Position numbers and translations under genes: made by a program. From positions 1 through 16,050 of the forward strand of contig JASLNQ010000013.1 of NCBI GenBank assembly GCA_030745955.1: DNA of 16,050 bases. Reading direction: 5' to 3'. Source of the stretch: Dehalococcoidia bacterium (lineage in GTDB: Bacteria; Chloroflexota; Dehalococcoidia; UBA1151; UBA1328). The notes beneath the pieces are model-generated. The model searched no databases, was not told the origin of the DNA, and saw only the letters and a list, made by a program, of their open reading frames with translations. Position 1 is the first letter of the stretch, and each line of letters starts with the position of its first letter. Below, piece after piece: positions 8,936 to 15,772 of this stretch.

Positions 8936-11176
8936 CTACGGCAGTTCTGCAAATATCATCCGCTGCAGGCGTCGCGTCTCGGGCATCGGCTCGATGCCTA
9001 ACTCTCGCCGGAGCAGGTCAATACAGACGGAATACTGCCGTTGTGCGTCGGAGCGCCTCCCGGCCGCGAGCAGGGCCTCGATCAACCGGCGGTGGACCTG
9101 TTCCCGGAGCGGATCAATCCGAAGGGCGCGTTGGTAGTAAACGACGCTCTCGTCCGGGGCGTCCCACTTGTCGTGTTGACTTCCGATTTTCACCGCGATG
9201 TCCAGGACTGTTTCCCGCAGGTTTTCGCGCTCAACCCAACACCACTCCGCGTACGGGTCATCCTCAAACAGATCGCCCGTATACAGGTCAATAGCGGCAC
9301 TATACGAGTTGACGGCACTGCGCCAGTCACCATTCCGTTCTTGTCGCCCGCCCAACTCAACTGCCTGGCGAAAATCCCGTACATCACACCGGTACGGCGC
9401 ATCTGGACTGATGTAATAGCGGTCACCGTCATTGCATATAAAGGTCCAGCGCCGCTTGTAGCGCTGGGAGGTTGGTTCGATGGCACGTCGCAGCGCGTGG
9501 ATCAGAACGTACAGACGATTTGCCGCAATACTGGGATCGGTACCGGGCCACAGGGTTTCGATCAGCATGTCCCGGGAAACAGGTCTCCCGTCGTTCACCA
9601 GCAGTATCTTGAGCAGCACCAGGGCGCCTCGACGCTGAACCGCGTCCGGTGGCAGCAGAGGTCCGTTTCTGTAAAGCTCAAACGATCCAAAACAGCGAAT
9701 ATTGAGGAACGGTTCGTCGATCTTCTCCGGTGAAGCATCGTCGATTCGGGGCGAGTCGAGATGTCCATTCGCCACTCCCGCTTTATTCGGGGGGATATCC
9801 ACTGCGACGCTTCTCGAAGCGGTGTCTCGTGCCTGTCTCAGGCTGGGAGCCGCCTGAGTGGCAATGGCGAGGAGCAGTGCAAGGTGATTCGTCGGAGGCG
9901 ACGGAACGGTACCGTGGTATTGAAGTCGGGCGATTCCCACATACTCACTTTCTGCAACCAGTGGTATGCAGTGAGTAAAACCGGTGGTCGCAGGCAAGTG
10001 CTGGCACGGGGATGGCCACTCTGTACGTTGACCGTTTAGCGCAATCCCGTGCCTTTCGACCAGGGCCGGGCATGCCAGGTTGGCGGGGTCTTGAATATCT
10101 CGGCACAGCGCGTCCTCGACTCCACCAATAGTGAAACGGTGCGCGGTTCCCCTGAGGTCCGGGTTGTAAACAATCAACTCTCCGGTGGCGGCACCACCGA
10201 CGCTCATCATTGTCTGCAACAGATGACGCGACAGGGCTTCGAGTTCCACCTCAATGCCGTTTGGGGTCGGTTGCGGCACAGCGTCGAGTCGGGCCCTCAA
10301 CGAAGTGGATTCCAGTGCCGCCGCCAAGGGGACACTCGCCAGTTCAAGAATACTTTGCGCTTGGACAAGGTTCACGTCCGGCCGTCGGGCGGCGATGTTC
10401 AGTGTTCCAAGGATGCCATCCGAACCCCGCAACGGCACACACAGGTAGGAAACGAATCCTGCAGCCTTCACCCGGGTACGCAAATAGCGCTCATCAGCCG
10501 ACAGGTCAGTCGTATGGACAGCGGCGCTACGGGTAAACACCAATCCCGGAAACCCTTGCCCTGCGCGAAATCGGTTGATCTGGGTGAACGCAGACTCGAA
10601 CGGGCTACGTACAGAAGAGAGGAGCATATCGTCAGTACCGGGCTCCCGCAGGAACAACTCCGCGGCCTCGACATCGAGGGTTTGCCTGATCCAGTCGAGA
10701 GTGTGCTGGACACCCGAACTGGCTATATCAGCACCAATGCTTGCAGTGAAACTCACCACGTCGACAAGGTCATTCGGCGTGTTGGCCGTTGACTCACTTG
10801 TCACTCGTGAACGAAGGGTATCTTCAGATGAGTCTTCTGCCAGGGTGACGAGGGCTCTACCATCCTGCCCCGAGAGTGCGACAACGCTACAGTTCAGCGA
10901 AACTCCTCCTCCGCCATGATCTGCCACCATTGGACTGGCGCGACCGGTTGCTCCCGCCCGCGTGGCTCTGAAAGCTCGACAGTCCAACCGGCAGACCGCG
11001 TCGCCAGAGGCATTACGACCACCAACTGCGGAAGCACAGTCCAGGCCGATGGCGTCGTCACCCGCGATGCGCAGCAGTTCGCCTGCGGCATCGCTCCACA
11101 GAAGGATTCGCTGATCGCGATCAATTACGAAACTCGCCATGGATAACTGATTTTCTGCGTTGTTTTCGCCGATCAT
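8936..11176 (-). CDS. PAS-GAF-GAF-BTAD transcriptional regulator, likely controls the nar operon
   Basis: This 746-residue multidomain protein has a PAS-like domain (about 13-117), a GAF domain (about 137-290), a second GAF-like domain (about 311-450), a linker, a winged-helix DNA-binding domain (about 490-600; IRCFGSFELYRNG ... LWPGTD ... LIHALRRAIE) and a C-terminal helical BTAD/TPR domain (about 600-746; ELGIEPMPETRRL). The last two form the SARP/AfsR-type output module. The PAS part carries C47, C62 and C66 in a CASAVGGRN...VCRLDC arrangement, and the second GAF has C358, C369, C391 and C403, so either might bind a cofactor or sense redox state; this is inference. It lies directly upstream of, and co-directional with, the nar genes. 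Thermus nar islands also encode a GAF-type regulator, but I do not claim orthology. ATG 11176 lacks a clear ribosome binding site; ATG at residue 13 is an alternative start. Confidence 0.88.
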   Translation of the reverse strand: MIGENNAENQLSMASFVIDRDQRILLWSDAAGELLRIAGDDAIGLDCASAVGGRNASGDAVCRLDCRAFRATRAGATGRASPMVADHGGGGVSLNCSVVALSGQDGRALVTLAEDSSEDTLRSRVTSESTANTPNDLVDVVSFTASIGADIASSGVQHTLDWIRQTLDVEAAELFLREPGTDDMLLSSVRSPFESAFTQINRFRAGQGFPGLVFTRSAAVHTTDLSADERYLRTRVKAAGFVSYLCVPLRGSDGILGTLNIAARRPDVNLVQAQSILELASVPLAAALESTSLRARLDAVPQPTPNGIEVELEALSRHLLQTMMSVGGAATGELIVYNPDLRGTAHRFTIGGVEDALCRDIQDPANLACPALVERHGIALNGQRTEWPSPCQHLPATTGFTHCIPLVAESEYVGIARLQYHGTVPSPPTNHLALLLAIATQAAPSLRQARDTASRSVAVDIPPNKAGVANGHLDSPRIDDASPEKIDEPFLNIRCFGSFELYRNGPLLPPDAVQRRGALVLLKILLVNDGRPVSRDMLIETLWPGTDPSIAANRLYVLIHALRRAIEPTSQRYKRRWTFICNDGDRYYISPDAPYRCDVRDFRQAVELGGRQERNGDWRSAVNSYSAAIDLYTGDLFEDDPYAEWCWVERENLRETVLDIAVKIGSQHDKWDAPDESVVYYQRALRIDPLREQVHRRLIEALLAAGRRSDAQRQYSVCIDLLRRELGIEPMPETRRLQRMIFAELP

Positions 11177-11633
11177 TGGGATGTTCAGATCGAAGCACTC
11201 GCCACGGCTGTATTAAGCAACAAATAAAACAGGCATCGGCCCAACTGGTGTGAGCATTCCGTAAACAATAGCCTTTTTTGCAGGGTTATGGCAGCATCTT
11301 CACGCCCTAGTTAGCGACCTTGAAGTGCCGTTTGAGTGCTCGATATAACTTGCCAGAATTTGCGGGGAAGACGAGGGACTCAGGAACGAATTTTAGCTGT
11401 TGCAACTTGCGATTGCTGCAATATGCGGCCGCGAAGGCATCGGTCGTTCAGGCGCAATCTTCTGTCACACGTGTGCCCTAACCGCGACAACGTCCTGGCC
11501 AGGGAATGGCTCGGGTATACCGAATGTGGTGGCCCGGGACGTTTTTATTTTCGCATTCGGCGAGGATTCCGAAAAAATAAAAACAGATATTTCCATGACG
11601 CAGTGTGCGGAGTGAAGGTCGACTACGTCTCGG
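11177..11633. other. Intergenic region between regulator and selenoprotein genes
   Basis: This 457-nt stretch has no convincing gene; the plus-strand 113-residue frame in it shows no protein-like pattern. It should contain the promoter of the regulator (AT-rich TTGTTGCTTAATA on the minus strand near 11228-11210) and the 3' end signals of the selenoprotein gene. It separates the nar block from the selenoprotein block. The only strong structure is the palindrome at 11541-11584. Confidence 0.6.
11541..11584. repeat. 44-nt imperfect AT-rich palindrome
   Basis: Arms GTTTTTATTTT (11541-11551) and AAAATAAAAAC (11574-11584) are perfect reverse complements. An inner TTCGG/CCGAA stem with an 8-nt loop lies between them, with a 4-nt asymmetric insert (CGCA) on the left side. 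It lies about 50 nt after the stop codon of the minus-strand selenoprotein gene and could end or stabilise that transcript, though no simple stem plus T-run is present. Confidence 0.6.
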
Positions 11634-12893
11634 TTATTCGGGACGCGCAGCAAACCGCAATGGAATCGGGTTCATAGGTGGTGGACCTGATGGGGACTCC
11701 TCACCGTTAGCCTTCATCCGCTCCGCGTGTTCGGCTGCCAGCCGGTCGCGGACATCGTAGAGGACACTGCCCATGCGGGTTTCGTGGTAGAACCAGGTCC
11801 ACATCCGGGTTCCCCCTGGCGGATGAGATCCCGGTTGCTCCTTCGCCGCCTCCATGTAATACGCCTTCACGTCGTCGGCAAGGTAACGGACCACTCCTGG
11901 CGATGAGCCGGGCAAACCTCCTGGCAAGTCGGGATTATCTCCAGAAGCAACACCGGCAAAGAACTCGGCGATTTCGGGCATTGAATCGGCAGTAAAACCG
12001 CTGAGACCGAAAGTCGTGCGCCCCAATCGACGCATCGATTCCTCGTACCAGGGGGCCAGGTACCCGACTTCCGACACAAGAGACAGCTGCAGCGCTTCGG
12101 CCGGACTGGCTGCCTCTTCGAGCGGTGGAAGTGGCAGCACGCAGCTCCAACCGGAGTCACTCTCGGCCGTTTCCGGTGCGTCGTGCGGATAGTCTTCGAT
12201 AACCGGACCCGTCTCAACGGCAAACAGGCGGAGAAGGGACCGCAGAACGTCGAGTTGAAAGTCGGGACGGTTGGGTGAGCCCAGAGGTCGTCCCAGCTCG
12301 AAGGGTACCCACAGCGAGCGGGAGGGCATTATCTTTTCAGTGTGCTCGCGTATCAAGCTGATCCCGGCCGTGGCAACACCCGCGGCCTCGATGTAGTGCT
12401 GGAGCCCGCCCACGGCGCGCGTGCAGTTCGGTCAGATCGGCACCAGGACCGTGGCGGTAACCCCGTCTTCTTTCAAAAGCTTCGCAACCTGCGGTCCGGT
12501 CTCGGTCATCCGGCTCGGATCAGTGGCACCCATGAACGAGTAGTGCCACCGGGCGACCGAGCCGATCTCACCGTTCGCTTCGAGCTGCCGGAGCCGTTCC
12601 AGGGGAAAGACCACGTTGGCGTCTTGTTGATAGCCGCTCCGATCGAAGTTGACGCTCACATGGCTCATCGTCAATTCTGAAAAATCGAGGTCGCCCGGCA
12701 ACAGACGGTAGTCGGTAGCCCCACCGGCGAACTTGGCATCACTTGCCCGGTGCAGGCCCGCGGTCGAAATGATCGCGACGCGGGCATCCTTCAAATCGGG
12801 TGCCGTGGCCCAGGGAGTTGGGCCGTAGTCCTGGATGGGCAGGCTCAAGAGGTGCTCTGCGTACTCCGGGGATAAATCCGTCAGTCTCACCAT
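11634..12893 (-). CDS. Selenoprotein, GrdB/PrdB reductase family, in-frame TGA read as Sec154
   Basis: Two open frames in the same phase, separated only by a TGA at 12434-12432, form one protein of 419 residues. The N-terminal part (VRLTDLSPEYAEHLLSLP ... ARVAIISTAGLH ... GDLDFSELTMSHVSVNFD) and the part after the TGA (GGLQHYIEAAGVATAGISL) fit the glycine/sarcosine/betaine/D-proline reductase selenoprotein B family. The Sec lies at the expected end of a beta strand (TATVLVPI-U-PNC), giving a UxxC redox motif with C157. A hairpin at 12420-12404 fits a SECIS. The substrate is unknown; known relatives cleave C-N bonds of amino acids or betaines with thiol electrons. There is no signal peptide, so it is probably cytoplasmic. 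The ribosome binding site is weak (GAGA). It stands downstream of a thioredoxin gene on the same strand, a plausible electron donor. The alternative is a nonsense-mutated pseudogene, but conserved sequence on both sides argues against that. Confidence 0.82.
12404..12420 (-). promoter_or_regulatory. Putative bacterial SECIS hairpin of the Sec154 gene
   Basis: Starting 11 nt after the TGA, gcgcgccgtgggcgggc folds on itself: pairs G-C, C-G, one G.G mismatch, then C-G, G-C, C-G, C-G around a GTG loop. A small apical loop with GU close behind the UGA is the known minimal bacterial SECIS design for SelB. The coding sequence is GC-rich here, so some folding is expected by chance. Confidence 0.55.
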
Positions 12894-13117
12894 GTTCTAG
12901 TCTCAATCCGGTAATTGCCGGTCCGACGGCCAAAATGAACACACAGGATCGAGCTGGAAAATCAGCCCTTCCCAGGACATCACGCCATTATCCGATGCTG
13001 ATCGGGGTGCAAGAGGCGCGAATTTTCTGCCCCTCGCAATCGTACGCTCTGGTCTTCACACTAAAAGCGGTGCCAGATTGCGTGGCAGAAAAACTGAACC
13101 TTCCCGTAGTGATGTCT

Positions 13118-13144
13118 TCGGGGTGAAGCTCAGTTCTGCCCCGA
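13118..13144 (-). other. GC-rich hairpin between thioredoxin and selenoprotein genes
   Basis: TCGGGG/CCCCGA arms flank a 15-nt loop in the 283-nt gap between the thioredoxin stop and the selenoprotein start. A smaller ACCGA/TCGGT hairpin overlaps the thioredoxin stop codon (13161-13181 region). Either could attenuate transcription between the two genes. No T tract follows, so terminator calls are weak. Confidence 0.3.
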
Positions 13145-13176
13145 CGTTGCGTTTTGACAGAACCGAATGTAATCGG

Positions 13177-13506
13177 TCAGGAAACAATTGCCTCTTCGAG
13201 CCGTTGTTTGAATACCGACTTCGGGACCGCCCCCACTACGCGCCCGAATTGTTCGCCCTTTTTGAATATCAAGACTGTCGGAACACTGCTGATGCCATAG
13301 TCGGCAGTCGCACGCGGGTTTGAGTCCACGTTCAGACTGGTGAATTTGATCTTGCCTTCATAGTCCCCTGCGAGATCGTTGAGCGCTGGCGCAATCGCAA
13401 AGCATGGCGGGCACCAGGATGAGGAGAAGTCGACCAGCACGGGGATGTCTGAATTCAGAACGACTGAGCGAAACTCCGAATCGCTTATTTCGTGTAGCTT
13501 CGTCAT
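13177..13506 (-). CDS. Thioredoxin with WCPPC active site
   Basis: This 109-residue protein is of classic thioredoxin length and fold. PVLVDFSSSWCPPC carries the redox pair, followed by PALNDLA, VDSNP, and the cis-proline segment SSVPTVLIFKKGE. The dipeptide between the cysteines is PP rather than the common GP, which should change its redox potential. It likely reduces partner proteins in the cytoplasm; Grd-type reductases are known to draw electrons from thioredoxin, and this gene lies between two Grd-type selenoprotein genes and co-directional with one of them. The open frame reaches 13602, but ATG 13506 gives the normal N-terminus (MTKLHEISDSEF) and has AAAGG about 10 nt upstream. No thioredoxin reductase gene is in the window. 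Confidence 0.93.
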   Translation of the reverse strand: MTKLHEISDSEFRSVVLNSDIPVLVDFSSSWCPPCFAIAPALNDLAGDYEGKIKFTSLNVDSNPRATADYGISSVPTVLIFKKGEQFGRVVGAVPKSVFKQRLEEAIVS

Positions 13507-13909
13507 GCGGCCAAACACCTTTGATAACAGAATTAACCGCCGGATGATACACCCGTCAGCAGTCCCGATTAGAGGTTGACACCACCAACGCAACGACCTC
13601 ACATCATCGTTATCTCGCGCTCGGGCACAGGTCGGGAATTAAGCCAGTTTTATTGGTCGGTGCACGCATGATCCGGAATAACCTTCACCCCGATTCAGGG
13701 GAACCGGTCACTTTCCTAATTACCACCGTCACGCTGAACCTGAACAGAACCCTGCCCGGTGACACGGGGATCCTGCCTGGTTTTGTTGAGAATGCACTAT
13801 GCTCGCTCTCCCGGGTCTTCCGTAATACATCGGACTCGACCACCGCCGAACCCAGGGATACTTCCGACCTGGAGCCAGATCACCTTTTGATTTTCACGCA
13901 CTCCGTCAA
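13507..13909. other. Intergenic region upstream of thioredoxin
   Basis: About 400 nt without a convincing gene on either strand. The plus-strand 87-residue frame at 13653-13916 has no recognisable protein pattern. The minus strand holds the probable promoter of the thioredoxin gene (TATCAT near 13550 is a weak -10 candidate). The distal half may hold further decayed sequence from the broken gene next to it. Confidence 0.5.
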
Positions 13910-14381
13910 TCAGTAATCGACACAGCCCTGGCTCCCAAATCCGTAGACATCTTTGTAGTAGGCATGTGCGTACTGGCCGTGTATGCCTGTCTGCTCTCCG
14001 AGCAGTTCCGTAGTCGCGCCGAGCGAGCCGACAGCGCGCTGGACCGTCCTCGTTGTCTTCCTCCTGGGTCAGCAGCACGGTATTGACCCCTACCCGCTCG
14101 CATGCCCTGACTCCGAGAATCGTCTCCACGAACCGCTGGCCGCGGATATCCGTAGTGACAACTGCGCCACTCGCACCGAGATGGGTGCAAGGTCACTGGC
14201 CGCAAATCCGAGATAATAGGTGGTAACGATCGCGGGGGCAGGTCAACCTGATCGGGCAGGTGAGACGAATAATCGGAATGGAGAGTGTGACGGTGTCGCA
14301 GCACTCGTCAGGGGCGGCAGGGGCAATCGGGCTGGTCGCTGGCCCACCTTCACCGGGACGATGCAAATATCCGGATACCAC
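13910..14381 (-). pseudogene. Broken gene resembling Grd component-B proprotein (GrdE/GrdG family)
   Basis: No single frame is open, but protein-like stretches follow each other in shifted frames on the minus strand: PAIVTTYYLGFAASDLA (14242 to about 14185), then HLGASGAVVTTD...CERVGVNTVLLTQEEDNEDG (14183-14043), then, one base later, GATTELLGEQTG...YKDVYGFGSQGCVDY and a TGA at 13912-13910. The middle stretch resembles the GADGAIV(S/T)...GIKTVLITDE...DG region near the C-terminus of the component-B alpha/beta proprotein of glycine, sarcosine and betaine reductases. Upstream of about 14245 no clear similarity is seen. It may be the decayed former partner of the minus-strand Sec154 gene, or an intact gene broken by sequencing indels in the assembly. 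Similarity is judged from memory of the family. Confidence 0.42.
14236..14261 (+). repeat. Short GGGCAGGT repeat with inverted ACCTG
   Basis: GGGCAGGT occurs at 14236-14243 and 14254-14261, 18 nt apart, and ACCTG at 14246-14250 pairs with CAGGT at 14257-14261. It lies about 160 nt before the plus-strand selenoprotein gene. It could be an operator, or simply low-complexity residue within the decayed gene. Confidence 0.25.
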
Positions 14382-14422
14382 TCAAGATCGAAACGACAGG
14401 TAGATTGGTGGTCAGCTAGACA

Positions 14423-15772
14423 ATGACAAAGTTACGGGTTGTTCATTACGTAAACCAGTTCTTCGGAGGCCTGGGCGGTGAGGAAGAGGCCAACGCACCG
14501 GTCCAGGTGCAGGAAGGCGCCGTAGGTCCCGGGAGGGTCCTGGACCAGGCACTCGGTGACGGCGGCGAGATTGTTGCAACCATAATCGCCGGCGACAATT
14601 TTTTTGTCGAAGAAACCGAAAAATCCCACCCCGCCGCAATTAAGGCGCTTAAAACTCACAAGGCCGATATGGTCGTCGCCGGTCCGGCATTCGACGCCGG
14701 TCGCTACGGGCTTGCCTGCGCCCAACTCTGCGCACTGGCCCAGGAAAACGGTGTCCCGGCCGTGACCGCCATGGTGCCCGACAATGCAGGCGCACTCACC
14801 TACGGCGCAGGTATAACTATCGTGCCCACCGGGATCAACCTCACCGAGATGGCCGCCGTGATGGCCTCGATGAGCCGGATCGCGGTGAAACTCGGTAACG
14901 GAGAGGAACTCGGTTCTGCCGATGAAGAGGGATACCTGCCGCGTGGCCTGCGTAAGCCGGTGGTCCGTTCACAAACCGGCGCCCGGCGGGCCGTCGATAT
15001 GTTCGAGGCCCGTCTGACCGGCCAGCCGTTTACCAGCGAGGTGTTCATCCGCAACTACGACGATGTCGCTCCACCCCCGGCTCTGCAAACCCTTGCCGGC
15101 AAGACCGTGGCGCTCGTGACCAGCGGTGGGATGGTCCCGCTGGACAACCCCGATGGCCTGAATTCGGCTCGCGCCGAGGCATTTTTCCGTTACGACATCG
15201 AGGGATTGTCGGAACTGAAGACAGGCGAGTGGATGTCGGTTCATGGTGGTTTCAACACCCGCTGGCTCAACACCCACGACCCCAACTATGCACTACCGCT
15301 GCGGGCCATTCGCGAGCTAGAGAGCGAGGGTGTGCTGGGCAGCGTCTATCCCACGTATTTCGCTACTACAGGAAACCAGACCGCCGTCACAAGCGCACAG
15401 GCGATGGGCAAGGAGATCGCTACCGAGCTGAGTGAGCATGCGATCGATGCAGCGCTACTGGTGGCTACCTGAGGTAGCTGCAATCGTTGCGGTGCAACGA
15501 TAACGAAAGAGATCGAGCGTCGCGGTATCCCGGTGGCGATCATGTCGGCCCTCCCGATGATCCCCCTGGCTGTCGGTGCGAACCGCGTTGTGCGGGGCGT
15601 ACGCGTCGAACACGTCTGTGGCGATCCGGGGCTCTCACCCGAACTCGACAAGGCGCTTTCACGACGGATTGTCGAAACAGCAATCGAAGCGCTTCAAACA
15701 CCGGTGGAGGGTCCGACGGAGTTCGTCCCCACCGATTCCGGTGCGGAAAAGGAGACGGTCGATGTCTCTTGA
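14423..15772 (+). CDS. grdB: Glycine/sarcosine/betaine reductase component B selenoprotein, Sec350
   Basis: This 449-residue protein is read through an in-frame TGA at 15470-15472. It opens with the family signature VVHYVNQFFGGLGGEE and EGAVGPG, and keeps GDNFF, GPAFDAGRYG and MVPDNAG. The Sec motif is LLVAT-U-GSCNRCGA followed by TKEIERRGIPVA and LAVGANRVVRG, all classic for GrdB, GrdF and GrdI. Position 350 for Sec matches the family. Component B binds the amine substrate and forms a selenoether, which component A then attacks; the substrate (glycine, sarcosine, betaine or another amine) cannot be told here. A hairpin right behind the TGA fits a SECIS. Its end overlaps the next gene by 11 nt. 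Components A and C are not in the window, so the pathway may be incomplete or use other partners. The symbol denotes the family; the ribosome binding site (GGTGG) is poorly spaced. Confidence 0.9.
15483..15501 (+). promoter_or_regulatory. Putative bacterial SECIS hairpin of the grdB-type gene
   Basis: ATCGTTGC and GCAACGAT form a perfect 8-bp stem around a GGT loop, beginning 10 nt after the TGA. The spacing, short length and GU in the apical loop match bacterial SECIS elements recognised by SelB. A perfect stem here cannot be explained simply by GC richness. Confidence 0.75.

Noticed and set aside
11336..11677. 113-codon plus-strand frame in the intergenic region
   Set aside because: No protein-like pattern or ribosome binding site, and it crosses the palindrome and runs into the 3' end of the opposite selenoprotein gene.
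12432..12434. Nonsense mutation making the 12893-11634 gene a pseudogene
   Set aside because: Both sides keep phase and conserved family features, the TGA stands exactly at the redox position three residues before a cysteine, and a hairpin follows at the right distance. It remains the main alternative until Sec machinery is shown.
13653..13916. 87-codon plus-strand frame upstream of the broken gene
   Set aside because: No recognisable motif, no ribosome binding site, and partial overlap with the degraded minus-strand gene.
14193..14195. Third possible Sec codon: TGA on the minus strand followed by a GCACC/GGTGC hairpin, with frame continuing into the Grd-like stretch
   Set aside because: The frame before this TGA (with a duplicated IRLTCP) shows no family similarity, while the neighbouring frame (VTTYYLGFAASDLA) joins better to the stretch after it. 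The hairpin begins only 2-4 nt behind the TGA. A frameshift explains the data more simply.
11634..15772. UGA reassigned genome-wide (for example to Trp or Gly)
   Set aside because: narH, narJ, the thioredoxin gene, the 81-residue gene and the grdB-type gene itself end with TGA, and Trp is coded by TGG throughout. Only the two Sec positions are read through.
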